DNA of 64,000 bases from Anaeromyxobacter paludicola. Lineage in GTDB: Bacteria; Myxococcota; Myxococcia; Myxococcales; Anaeromyxobacteraceae. The notes under the pieces are model-generated. The model saw only the letters and a program-made list of their open reading frames with translations, searched no databases and was not told the origin of the DNA. The position numbers and the translations under genes are program-made. The stretch lies in contig NZ_AP025592.1 in NCBI RefSeq assembly GCF_023169965.1, positions 1,922,001-1,986,000 on the forward strand. The letters are read 5' to 3'. Position 1 is the stretch's first letter. Each line of letters opens with the position of its first letter. Shown one piece after another: positions 41,574 through 49,849 of the stretch.

Positions 41574-41898
41574 GTATCCAGCCGCGGTGATGCTGCCCCC
41601 CTTGGGCCGCACCTCAGAAACAGTAATTGATCTCGACCAAGCCAAGAGCTGAGCGATCCCTTCATCTTGCAGGGGCACGTTTTTTGAACTTCGGGATCGA
41701 GAAGATCACGCTGTCGGCTCGTGAGCGACCGACCTCTCGACCTACACCGGATCACTTGAAGCGGGATGGGCATGCTAACCAATCACGCATGCAGTACAGA
41801 CGCCGTACCCTTCGGCCATGGGCTGATGGCGGCGCCGTTGTCGAGGAGCGTCTGGGATAGAGAAGGATCAACGAACATAGTAGGCTCGGGAGCACCAC
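41574..41898. other. Junction between transfer genes and Hachiman cargo
   Basis: A stretch of 325 bp with lower GC than its left neighbour. It contains the second copy of the 27-bp repeat (41716-41742) and a T-run near 41682. Small frames here have no supporting signals. It should contain the hamA promoter; no clear -35/-10 pair was fixed. Confidence 0.4.
41716..41742. repeat. 27-bp direct repeat, copy 2
   Basis: GCTCGTGAGC, five variable bases, then GACCTCTCGACC; 23 of 27 positions match 4165-4191. It lies about 145 bp after the relaxase stop. Confidence 0.45.
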
Positions 41899-42681
41899 GT
41901 GGGACTCTATAAGAAGTGGTGCGACTGCACGAAAGAGAAGGACAAGCGGAAGCGCTACTGGACGTATGTCGAAAAGGACGGCGGCCGTGACGCAATTCGC
42001 GATGATCTCGCCGAGACGATCCGCTCGCACTACGACCGGCTCGAACGCATCGCCGAGGACGTGGAGCGGCTCGGATACAACGTCGCCGCCAGGATCCTCC
42101 GCGAGGCGATGCCCCAGACGCCCAAAGGCCGCTCCGGCGATCTCGGCGAGATTCTCGCGACCGAGCTGGTCGAGGAAGAAATCGGCCTGCGCGTCCCTGT
42201 GCGCCGCCTTCGCTACAAGGACGGCCGCAACATGGCCATGCGCGGCGACGACTTCATCGGCGCCGGCTACGATGGGGCTGGCGAGAAACTCTGGCTCCTG
42301 AAAGGCGAAGCCAAGAGCAACAAGGTGCTCGGCAAGACCACGGTCACGAGCGCGCGTAAGGTGCTCAACCGCGACAACGGCCGTTGCACGCCCGATTCCC
42401 TGTTGTTCGTCGCCAACCGCCTGCTGGAGAGCAACGACCCGGACGACAACGCGCTGGGCCGCAGCCTCCGTGACGAGGTGGGCCTAAAGTCCCTTCGCGC
42501 CGATCGCATCGACCACATGCTCTTCACCGTGTCGGGCAACGGCCCCCACGCCTCCCTGAAGGAAGATCTCGACGCCGCAGGGGGCAACCGGGACCACTAC
42601 GTCGTGAACATCCACGTCGAAGATCACCAGGACTTCATCGCGGCCATGTACCAGGAGGCTGAAGACCTTGGAGACAATTGA
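41899..42681 (+). CDS. hamA: Hachiman nuclease subunit HamA (DUF1837)
   Basis: A 260-residue nuclease-like protein of the Hachiman anti-phage system. The PD-(D/E)xK pattern is visible: Glu84 in GDLGEILATEL, Asp118 in MRGDDFIGAG and Glu137-x-Lys139 in LLKGEAKSNK, with the DUF1837 layout around it. The GTG start at 41899 has GGGAG upstream; the gene overlaps hamB by 14 bp. HamA is held inactive by HamB and degrades DNA when the helicase senses damage or infection (family knowledge). GC is lower than in the ICE backbone, suggesting a separate origin. Confidence 0.93.
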   Translation: MGLYKKWCDCTKEKDKRKRYWTYVEKDGGRDAIRDDLAETIRSHYDRLERIAEDVERLGYNVAARILREAMPQTPKGRSGDLGEILATELVEEEIGLRVPVRRLRYKDGRNMAMRGDDFIGAGYDGAGEKLWLLKGEAKSNKVLGKTTVTSARKVLNRDNGRCTPDSLLFVANRLLESNDPDDNALGRSLRDEVGLKSLRADRIDHMLFTVSGNGPHASLKEDLDAAGGNRDHYVVNIHVEDHQDFIAAMYQEAEDLGDN

Positions 42682-45600
42682 CGAACTGACCGCGTTCCTG
42701 ACGACCGCGACCGTCGACGGCATCCTTGGGCGCTTGCTCTATCGTGGCGCCGCCTGGTCGCTGATGCGTGAGCAAGGCGTGTTGCCCGCGAATGCACCGC
42801 CCCTCGGCGCGACGATCGAAACCGATCTTGCCGAACACGGCTTCGCCCTGCTTAGGGGAGCGATGGCCCTGCGTGCTCGGGCCGGTGCGTCGGACCTGAC
42901 CAACAAGGCGTTCGAGCGCGCCGCCAACGCCTTCGAAGCTCTGGTGCGCAACGGCGACCCGCAGGCGCCCGAACGGGGCTTCCGCCGCACCATCGCCGCC
43001 GCAGCCTACCATCTGGCCGGCTTTTCGGCCGTCGCCTATTCGCTCTTCAACGAGACGGCGGACGACCTCAATGCCTCGCCGGGCGAAACGGCGGTTCGAC
43101 ACTTGATCCTGCGCGATCTCGGGCAGTTGCGCGGCTTCGTCCGCGAGTGGTTGGATGACGAGGCTCACGGCGATGAGCAGATCGGCTCGGCGCTAAGAAG
43201 CGAAGAGCCCGACGTCGATGCGGTGCTGTCGACTATCCTGAACACAACGATCTGTCGGGCCCTGGCGCATTTTGATTTCGCGCTCGAGACGGGCGCGCCC
43301 GAGCCGCTCGAAAGCGCACGGGCCCTGCTCGGCACCGCGGTCAGCCTGGCGGACAATGCTGAGAATGTTCCGCTATGGTGGATCTCCCATCTCTGTCGGC
43401 ACCTAATCGACGACCTCTGGCAGCACTCGCTGCACCAGAACCTGCCGACCGAGCCGCCTAAGGGGACGGAGGGCATATACCCGGACCTGCGCCGGCTATT
43501 TATCTCCTCGCTCTACGCCCGAAAGACGTCTGAGGTGGAGCTGTGGCCTTCGCAGCGCGAAGCGGCTCAGCGTTCCACGGACGTCACCGACGACCTGGTC
43601 GTCGCCTTGCCGACCAGCGCCGGCAAGACGCGGGTGGCCGAGATCGCCGCGCTGATGACCTTATCGTCGGCGCGCCGGGTGCTGATCGTCACGCCATTGC
43701 GCGCCTTGTCGGCCCAGACGGAGCGCTCTTTCAGAAAGACCTTCGCGCCCCTCGGCTTCAGCGTCTCCTCGCTTTACGGCGCTAGCGGCCTTTCGGCCGG
43801 TGATGAAGACGCCCTTCGCACCCGCGAGATTATCATCGCGACACCCGAGAAACTCGACTTCGCGCTGAGAAGTGACCCGTCACTGATAGACGATGTCGGC
43901 CTGATTGTCCTCGATGAGGGTCACATGATTGGCCCGAGCGAGCGTGAAATCCGCTACGAGACACTGGTACAGCGCCTGCTTCGGCGCGCGGATGCGGCAG
44001 AACGCCGGATCGTGTGTCTCTCCGCCATCCTGCCGAGCGGCGACGAGTTGGATGATCTCACCGCCTGGATCCGCTCCGACGAACCGGGTGAGCCGGTGCG
44101 TTCCGACTGGCGTCCGACACGGCAAAGGTTCGGCGCGCTCACCTGGCGGGGCAAGGACGCATTGCTCCGGCTCGACCTCGACGACGACGGTCCGTTCCTC
44201 GACAAATTCGTCGTGGAGAAGCCGGCGCTCGGGAAAGAGAAGAAGCCATATCCGCGCACGAACTCCCATCTCGCTCTGTTCGCGGCGTGGGAGTTCGGCA
44301 TGCAGGGCAAGCGGACCCTGATCTTTTCCACTCAGGCGAATTGGGTCGAGAGCTACGGCAAACAGGTCGTGGACCTCTGCGAGCGCGGCTATCTGGGTTC
44401 GCTGCTGGAGGATGATGCGTCGATCGCCCGGGCCTTGGAAGTTGGCAAGGAGTGGCTGGGCGAAGACCATCCCGCTGTCGCCTGCCTGAAGCAGGGAGTC
44501 GCCATCCACCACGGCCGGCTGCCGAGCCCGTTTTTGCGTGAGCTGGAAGCCCTTTTGTCCGATGGGGTGCTGAAGGTCATCGTCGCATCGCCGACGCTCT
44601 CGCAGGGCCTGAACCTCAACGCCGCCGTGCTCTTGGTGCCCGCCCTATATCGCGCCTCTGAGAAGATCAAAGGCGAGGAGTTCGCGAATGTTGCGGGCCG
44701 TGCGGGGCGCGCCTTCGTCGATGTCGAGGGACTGATTGTCCACGTCATGTTCGACAAGGTCGACTGGCGAATGAAGGAATGGAGGAACCTGGTCGCCTCC
44801 GCCAAGGCGCGCACGCTGAAAAGCGGCCTCATCCAGATCGTCGCCGAGATCCTTGAGCGCCTGTCGCGCGAGGGTATTCTGGATCGCGATGACGCGTGGG
44901 AATATCTCGCCAATGCTCGCGAAGCCTGGAGATCGCCCGAGGAAGAAGCCGCAGTCGCCGAGCGGCTGGCCGCCGGCGTGGATGACCACGCCGATGGCGA
45001 CGACGATGAAGGCGGCGGCGATGACGAGGAAGAAGCCATCGATGAGGAGCCGCTTTCGCAAATCGTCGAGCGCCTCGATGCGACCGTGTTCGGCCTGATC
45101 GAAGCACTCGATTCGGACCGCGCCGACCTGCCGAAGCTCCTAGACGAAGCGCTTAAGGGATCGCTCTGGGCCCGCCAGATTGCCCGCGAGGACGAGGACG
45201 TCGCCCCGTTGCACAAGAAGGTGTTCGAGGTGCGCGCCGATCTCATTTGGAAGAGCACCACGGCGCAGGCGCGGCGCGGACATTTCGCGATGGGCGTCGG
45301 CCTTGAAGCTGGGCTCGTCATCGACGCCATGGCCGACGAGCTGGCCAAACTCCTCGACCGGGCTGACGAAGCGGCGCTGAGCGGCGATGTAGAGGAACTT
45401 GTCGATGCGCTTGGCGGCCTCGGCGAGCGCCTGCTGTTTATGCGGCCCTTTATCCCCGACAAGGCGAATGCGCTGCCGGCAGACTGGAAAGCTATCCTGC
45501 GTAGCTGGGTATCCGGCGAGGAGGTTTCGAAGATCGGACCGCAGAACATGCGGGCTATCGAAGAGGCTTTCACCTATCGTCTGGTCTGGGCGCTGGAAGC

Positions 45601-46171
45601 TGTCCGCACCCGCCGCATGTCCCTCGGCTGGTCGCCGCAGACGGTGGCGGGCGGCGCCGCAGCGGCGGTCGAGACCGGCGTCCCGCAATTCATGATGTCG
45701 ATGCTGATCCGCGCGGGCCTTCCGTCACGGCGGGCGGCGATGGCGGCGATCGAGGATGCGAAGCCTGTCTTCGTCACGCCCGCCGAGATGCGGGCTTGGC
45801 TACTATCCGACGAGATCACGGCCTACACCGACGCCGGCGACTGGCCCACACCCAATACCGCCGCCCTATGGGCTCGCTTCCGCACCGAAGCCCTCAGCGG
45901 CGGCATCCAGAAGTGGTCGGTCGAACGCTATAAGCGCCTGCTCGACATCGCGGGCGCCCCGCCTGCCGGCCTCTATCGGATCGTCACCGACGAGGGGGAC
46001 GGGCGGACCTGGCTGGCGACGCCCGACTACCAGCGGGTCGCCGCGTTCAAGAAGCCGGCTGTCGATCCTAAGCCCAGCCTCTTCTCGGGTAGGTTGCTCG
46101 GCAACACCCGGCTGGTGGAGGCGTTGCGTGTCGGCCGCGGGAAACTGCGCTGGCCGCAGGCCGATGCGTAA
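42668..46171 (+). CDS. hamB: Hachiman helicase HamB
   Basis: A 1,167-residue SF2 helicase. It starts with TTG at 42668 behind AGGAGG. Walker A is VALPTSAGKTRVAEIA (about 312-327), the DEGH box VLDEGHMIGPSE (about 413-424), motif V/VI ASPTLSQGLNLNAAVLLVP and NVAGRAGRAFVDVEG (about 675). An acidic tract lies at about 775-795 (DDHADGDDDEGGGDDEEE), and a long helical C-terminal domain follows. Composition matches hamA. It overlaps hamA by 14 bp. Confidence 0.95.
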   Translation: METIDELTAFLTTATVDGILGRLLYRGAAWSLMREQGVLPANAPPLGATIETDLAEHGFALLRGAMALRARAGASDLTNKAFERAANAFEALVRNGDPQAPERGFRRTIAAAAYHLAGFSAVAYSLFNETADDLNASPGETAVRHLILRDLGQLRGFVREWLDDEAHGDEQIGSALRSEEPDVDAVLSTILNTTICRALAHFDFALETGAPEPLESARALLGTAVSLADNAENVPLWWISHLCRHLIDDLWQHSLHQNLPTEPPKGTEGIYPDLRRLFISSLYARKTSEVELWPSQREAAQRSTDVTDDLVVALPTSAGKTRVAEIAALMTLSSARRVLIVTPLRALSAQTERSFRKTFAPLGFSVSSLYGASGLSAGDEDALRTREIIIATPEKLDFALRSDPSLIDDVGLIVLDEGHMIGPSEREIRYETLVQRLLRRADAAERRIVCLSAILPSGDELDDLTAWIRSDEPGEPVRSDWRPTRQRFGALTWRGKDALLRLDLDDDGPFLDKFVVEKPALGKEKKPYPRTNSHLALFAAWEFGMQGKRTLIFSTQANWVESYGKQVVDLCERGYLGSLLEDDASIARALEVGKEWLGEDHPAVACLKQGVAIHHGRLPSPFLRELEALLSDGVLKVIVASPTLSQGLNLNAAVLLVPALYRASEKIKGEEFANVAGRAGRAFVDVEGLIVHVMFDKVDWRMKEWRNLVASAKARTLKSGLIQIVAEILERLSREGILDRDDAWEYLANAREAWRSPEEEAAVAERLAAGVDDHADGDDDEGGGDDEEEAIDEEPLSQIVERLDATVFGLIEALDSDRADLPKLLDEALKGSLWARQIAREDEDVAPLHKKVFEVRADLIWKSTTAQARRGHFAMGVGLEAGLVIDAMADELAKLLDRADEAALSGDVEELVDALGGLGERLLFMRPFIPDKANALPADWKAILRSWVSGEEVSKIGPQNMRAIEEAFTYRLVWALEAVRTRRMSLGWSPQTVAGGAAAAVETGVPQFMMSMLIRAGLPSRRAAMAAIEDAKPVFVTPAEMRAWLLSDEITAYTDAGDWPTPNTAALWARFRTEALSGGIQKWSVERYKRLLDIAGAPPAGLYRIVTDEGDGRTWLATPDYQRVAAFKKPAVDPKPSLFSGRLLGNTRLVEALRVGRGKLRWPQADA

Positions 46172-46391
46172 GGGTAAGCGGTAGCCACGCTCTATTCCTG
46201 GTCGGCGACCAGAAGCGCGCGCCCATTGCAAAAGGGAGAGCGCACGACTTGGCGCGACTGCGGCGGCTTGCTCACCGCCGTCATGCCGGTCGAGAACACG
46301 CCCCACAGGCGGCACAAGGCCGGCAATCGAAAGCGGGCTGGTGGAATTGCCGAATCCGCTGGCAGCTACTCTGCTCGACTATGTCCGCAGG

Positions 46392-46988
46392 TCATTTCTG
46401 AACGATGGAAAGGGGCGTCGCATACGGGAACAGCGGGTCCACAACCTGCTTGCCCGATAGCCATACGATGTTGTTGCTCGTCGAATACCAACCGGAGATG
46501 CATTGGGACCCCTCATAATGGGAGTGCCCCACCATCTGCTGAACACCGACACCGCTGGTCGCCATGTAGAGCGCGTTGCCAACAGGGTAGCACTGCATCG
46601 ACCATGCTGACGAGGCAGCCGAGAGAAATACGAGGTATGGCGTGCCCGAGCAGTCGGCGGATCCGTACTGCACAACCACTCCGCCTTGCGTGTATGCAAG
46701 AGGGTCGGTAACAGTACCGCTACCAGCCAGAGTCACGAAACACCCAGCGCGCAGTGAGTACAGGATCGGGCTGCCGTAAGAGTAGCTGAGTGTCCCGAGC
46801 TCCCTCTGCTGCGCATCGACGACGCACGCCGACCCCGCTGGACAAGTGCTGTCAGTTGAAGGACTTTGGGTGACGCCAGCGTCCGGCGGGAGGCTATTAC
46901 CTGGTGCCGTCGCGGACCCGCCGCAGGCCGCAACCGTCGCACCCAGCACCAGCACCAGCACCAGCACGCCTCCCCGCCGAATATTCAT
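46392..46988 (-). CDS. Small lipoprotein, unknown
   Basis: A 198-residue lipoprotein with ATG at 46988 behind GGGGGAA. The signal peptide MNIRRGGVLVLVLVLG has a tandem Leu-Val stretch (CACCAG repeats in the DNA) and the lipobox is VAACGGS. The body has six or more Cys and β-rich segments (LGTLSYSYGSPILYSLRAG, GGVVVQYGSADCSGTPYL). It looks like a myxobacterial surface lipoprotein. It is convergent with hamB, separated by about 220 bp with no supported gene. Confidence 0.75.
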   Translation of the reverse strand: MNIRRGGVLVLVLVLGATVAACGGSATAPGNSLPPDAGVTQSPSTDSTCPAGSACVVDAQQRELGTLSYSYGSPILYSLRAGCFVTLAGSGTVTDPLAYTQGGVVVQYGSADCSGTPYLVFLSAASSAWSMQCYPVGNALYMATSGVGVQQMVGHSHYEGSQCISGWYSTSNNIVWLSGKQVVDPLFPYATPLSIVQK

Positions 46989-47101
46989 TGTGGGCGTTCC
47001 CCCGTAATTAGAAGTCGCATTAGACCACAAGAACGGGCTGATTGCCTTGATCATCGTCGGTATCCGTCCGGACACGGCCGTGTTGACCCCCGGCCGGAGG
47101 G

Positions 47102-47285
47102 GGAGCGCGCCAAGACCGACGAGAAGCAGGACGACGTCGCAGGAGGTCTATTACGTGGCGATCAGCGGGGGACGGAGGAGGCGCGAATCTACACGGAAGA
47201 CCTCGCGCGTCTCCCAGCAGCGGTGACGCGGGGGCTCGAGAAGCAGGCGGCGCTCGACCTGGACCGCTCGGGCCAGAGCAGATAG
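47102..47285 (+). pseudogene. Remnant of a relaxase 3' end
   Basis: From about 47102 the DNA aligns with the relaxase 3' end at about 41360-41530. GACGACGTCGCAGGAGGT is shared, and the protein VYYVAIS then RIYTEDLARLPAAV matches VYYVAIS and RVYTDDLARLPAAV. A one-base loss after the GCGATCAGC segment shifts the frame, so the piece cannot be translated as a relaxase end. The divergence is too large for a recent duplication; it is better explained as the tail of a second, related relaxase gene. Confidence 0.75.
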
Positions 47286-47332
47286 GCCCTCAGATGTGGC
47301 GTCCTACTCCCGAGACCTTGACGCGGAAGGCA

Positions 47333-47350
47333 GGCATGGCTCACCATGCC
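47333..47350. promoter_or_regulatory. CATG palindrome, site 4 (xis-int unit)
   Basis: GGCATG-GCTCAC-CATGCC, perfect 6-6-6 palindrome, 100 bp before the 26-codon leader ORF and 177 bp before the excisionase-like start. It shares TCACCATGCC with site 3. Confidence 0.6.
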
Positions 47351-47450
47351 CCACAGCACTGCGATTCCGATCGGCTCGCGCTCGAAGACCCTGGCTAGCC
47401 GTGCCCGAGCCCGGCGCCCGGGAAGTCCCCTGCACGACAAGGAGAGGCTG

Positions 47451-47531
47451 ATGTCCGGCGCTGACCCTCTTCCCCTGACCCCAGCCATCCACTGCCCCGA
47501 GGCCTCGTGGCACGCGAGGGCTCTTTCTTGA
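47451..47531 (+). CDS. 26-codon leader ORF before xis
   Basis: ATG at 47451 behind a strong AAGGAGAGG box. It encodes MSGADPLPLTPAIHC and then a short tail, ending at TGA 47529-47531. The stop overlaps a TTG (TTGA) in frame with the excisionase-like protein, the usual pattern of translational coupling. The peptide itself resembles nothing known; it may be regulatory. Confidence 0.45.
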   Translation: MSGADPLPLTPAIHCPEASWHARALS

Positions 47532-47758
47532 GCGCCCGGTCCTCCGAAGCAGCAGCCAGGGCCCTCGCCCCGCCCGCTCCGACTCTCCTCACCGTGGACG
47601 AGGTCGCGGTCCTCCTCCGTACCACGCGCAAGGCCGTCTACACGCTCGCCGAGCGCGCCCAACTTCCCGGGGTGGTCCGCCTGGGGCGGCGGCTCCTGTT
47701 CCGTCGGGAGACCCTGGTAGAGTGGCTGTCGGAGAAGAGTGGAGCGCCTTCGCCGTAA
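47528..47758 (+). CDS. xis: Excisionase-like helix-turn-helix protein
   Basis: A small MerR/AlpA-type DNA-binding protein: LLTVDEVAVLLRTTRKAVYT then GVVRLGRRLLFRRETLVEWL, the classic winged-helix excisionase pattern. The start is TTG 47528, coupled to the leader ORF; GTG 47507 is an alternative that would add seven residues. It ends 11 bp before int. The expected role is to direct excision of the element and possibly to control int. Confidence 0.82.
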   Translation: MSARSSEAAARALAPPAPTLLTVDEVAVLLRTTRKAVYTLAERAQLPGVVRLGRRLLFRRETLVEWLSEKSGAPSP

Positions 47759-47769
47759 GGAGATCGGCG

Positions 47770-48951
47770 ATGAGCGTGAGAGTACGAAGAAGCAGGAACG
47801 GGAAGGGCTGGGAAGTGGACATCCTCGTCCGCACACCAGACGGGAAGAGGATGCGGGAGCGCACCGACGCCCCCGTGTCTTCCAAGACCGCGGCCCGACG
47901 TTGGGCCGAGGCGCGCGAGCACCAGCTCGCGCTGAACGGGCGCCCGCAGCGCCGCGTCGTGCCGACGGTGCTCGAGTTCGGCCCCCGCTACATCACGGAG
48001 TACTGCGAGGCGAACCGGCAGAAGCCGAGCACCATCATCCAGAAGAAGCTGATCATCGACTACTACCTGAAGCACCGGGTGGGATCGAAGAAGCTCGACC
48101 AGGTCACCGACTCGGACGTCCAGAAGCTAAAGGCGGACCTCCGGGACCTGAGCCCGAAGACGACGAACAACGCCCTCGTGTGCCTCAACACGATGCTCAA
48201 GTCCGCCGTCGAGTGGCACGTCATCGACCGGATGCCGTGCACCATCAAGCTGCTCAAGGTGCCCCGAACCCTGGAGCCGAAGTTCTACGAGCCGCACCAG
48301 TACGAGCGGCTCGTCGAGGTGGCGCGTGAGCTCGATCCCCGCATCGAGCTCTTCGTGCTGCTCGGTGGCGACGCTGGCCTGCGCTGCGGCGAGATCATCG
48401 CCCTCGAGCAATCCGACGTGGAGCTCCGACGCGGCTACCTGGTGGTCCGGCGCTCCGAGTGGGAGGGCCACCTGACCGTCCCGAAGAGCGGCCGGGAGCG
48501 GAAGGTCACGCTGACCGCCCGCCTCAAGGTCGCCCTCACAAGGAACCGCCACCTCCGCGGCGACCGGGTCCTCTGGCGCGACGACGGGCACGAGAAGGTG
48601 ACGCAGGTGCTCCTGGCGAAGTGGATGAGCCGCGCCCAGCGGCGCGCCGGCCTCAAGGTCACCGGCGGCATCCACATCCTCCGCCACACCTTCTGCTCGC
48701 GGCTGGCGATGGCCGGCGCGTCCACGAAGGCCATCCAGGAGCTCGCCGGGCACCAGCAGATCAGCACCACCCAGCAGTACATGCACCTCTCACCGGCCGC
48801 GAAGTCCGAGGCCATCGCGCTGCTCGACCGGGGAGAGGACCTGAAGGCGGAGGGCGCCGCCCCGGCCGATCTTGATGCTGGCCGTGGAGCAGGCGTGGAG
48901 CAGACGGGGTTGGAAGGAGGGGCCCAAAAGACAACGCCCCGTGATTCCTAG
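47770..48951 (+). CDS. int: Tyrosine integrase of the element
   Basis: A 393-residue tyrosine recombinase with ATG at 47770 behind AAGGAG. It has an N-terminal arm-binding region, a core-binding SAM-like domain (TIIQKKLIIDYYLKHRVGSK then LSPKTTNNALVCLNTMLKSA) and the catalytic residues Arg (GDAGLRCGEIIAL), Lys (TVPKSGRERKV), HxxR (IHILRHTFCSRL), His (LAGHQQIST) and Tyr (TQQYMHLSP). It ends 21 bp from the 3' end of a tRNA-Pro gene, the usual place for an integrase of this type. Confidence 0.95.
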   Translation: MSVRVRRSRNGKGWEVDILVRTPDGKRMRERTDAPVSSKTAARRWAEAREHQLALNGRPQRRVVPTVLEFGPRYITEYCEANRQKPSTIIQKKLIIDYYLKHRVGSKKLDQVTDSDVQKLKADLRDLSPKTTNNALVCLNTMLKSAVEWHVIDRMPCTIKLLKVPRTLEPKFYEPHQYERLVEVARELDPRIELFVLLGGDAGLRCGEIIALEQSDVELRRGYLVVRRSEWEGHLTVPKSGRERKVTLTARLKVALTRNRHLRGDRVLWRDDGHEKVTQVLLAKWMSRAQRRAGLKVTGGIHILRHTFCSRLAMAGASTKAIQELAGHQQISTTQQYMHLSPAAKSEAIALLDRGEDLKAEGAAPADLDAGRGAGVEQTGLEGGAQKTTPRDS

Positions 48952-48964
48952 GGAATCACAGGGC
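48936..48964. terminator. Hairpin over the int stop codon
   Basis: GTGATTCC (48941-48948) pairs with GGAATCAC (48952-48959) around the TAG stop codon; GCCC/GGGC extend it past one mismatch. It sits between int and the tRNA 3' end and could end int transcription. Confidence 0.55.
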
Positions 48965-48972
48965 GAAGTGAG

Positions 48973-49000
48973 TCGGGGAGACAGGATTTGAACCTGCGAC
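48973..49000. other. att: Likely attachment site at the tRNA-Pro 3' end (right junction)
   Basis: The 3' part of the tRNA (T arm and acceptor stem) faces the integrase, as expected when an element integrates into the tRNA 3' end and restores it. The other copy of this sequence was not found in the window, so the core and the left junction are not defined. Inference from position. Confidence 0.45.
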
Positions 49001-49046
49001 CCCTTGGTCCCGAACCAAGTGCTCTACCAGGCTGAGCCACTCCCCG
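48973..49046 (-). tRNA. tRNA-Pro (anticodon CGG)
   Basis: On the minus strand the acceptor stem CGGGGAG pairs with CTCCCCG plus discriminator A. The anticodon loop TTCGGGA lies between CTTGG and CCAAG, giving anticodon CGG. The T loop GGTTCAAATCC is normal. No CCA is encoded. It is next to int and is the integration target. Confidence 0.95.
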
Positions 49047-49215
49047 GTGCAACGCTGCTACTACGCGAACTTCCGCCGCGGCTCGGGATCCGCGACTCGC
49101 GTAAGGCGGCGTATGTACTGGACACCGGCGGGGGTGTCAAGCGCTGCCTCGCGGAGAATCCGAGGCGCTCGACGGAGCCCCCGCGCGGCCCCGCCCGGGA
49201 GGCCCAGCAGCGACC

Positions 49216-49692
49216 CTACGCGTGCGCCCCGCTGCTCTCCCACGGCCGCGTCTGCAGGCACTGGTCGATGTACTCGAGGTGCCGCCGCTCGTCGGCGGCG
49301 CAGCGCTGGATGACGGTCTCCACGTCCTGCGGCCACGGCATCGACACGGCCTGGCCGTAGTTCTTGTTGGTGAGCCGCTCGTTGCTCTGCATCGCCTTCA
49401 ACGCCTGCTCGGTCCCCATGTTCGACCGCAGCGCGGTCATCCCCTCGATGAGGAACCCCTTCACGTCGGGCCGGTCGCGCGGCGGCTGGTCGCCGTACCG
49501 GGTGACGATGGGCGACAGGTCGGTCACGTGCCGCCGGTGGTCCTGCTGGAACTCGGTCAACCGCGACTTGATGCTGTAGTCCTTGATGTTGTCGATCGCG
49601 TGCTGGTACGCGCGGATCGCGTCGATGTCGAGCTGGATGAGGTCCTTCAGCTCCTTGCACATCTGCTCGTTCGTCATCTTGTCACCGATCAC
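49216..49692 (-). CDS. DUF2383-like ferritin-like four-helix protein
   Basis: A 158-residue helical protein, starting GTG 49692 behind AAGGGGACG (ATG 49677 is an alternative). ELKDLIQLDIDAIRAYQHAI and QQDHRRHVTDL, then VIQRCAADERRHLEYIDQCL, have the spaced Glu/His pattern of ferritin-like bundles. The likely role is metal binding or stress related. It is the first chromosomal gene after the tRNA. Confidence 0.8.
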   Translation of the reverse strand: MIGDKMTNEQMCKELKDLIQLDIDAIRAYQHAIDNIKDYSIKSRLTEFQQDHRRHVTDLSPIVTRYGDQPPRDRPDVKGFLIEGMTALRSNMGTEQALKAMQSNERLTNKNYGQAVSMPWPQDVETVIQRCAADERRHLEYIDQCLQTRPWESSGAHA

Positions 49693-49849
49693 GGCTCGTC
49701 CCCTTGGCGGCCGAAGCCGCTCGTCTGGTTCGAGCCGAAAATGCGGACCGCGCGCCCGGGACGCAGCGCCCCCGGGGTGTCGGGAGGCAGGGGGGCGCGG
49801 GCGCGGCGAGGCGGCGGCGAGGCGAGGGCCTCCGTGAAGAGCCGTCGGG

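Noticed and set aside
41627-41860. 77-codon frame between the relaxase and hamA
   Set aside because: No ribosome binding site and no protein-like pattern; it spans the 27-bp repeat and the hamA upstream region.
46172-46391. Possible gene remnant between hamB and the lipoprotein (a frame reading LPNPLAATLLDYVRRSFLND)
   Set aside because: Short, without a start or a recognisable family, and it overlaps the lipoprotein 3' end; not enough to call.
48936-48964. Hairpin considered as the attachment core
   Set aside because: It overlaps the int stop codon and is not part of the tRNA; the tRNA 3' end itself is the more likely crossover site.
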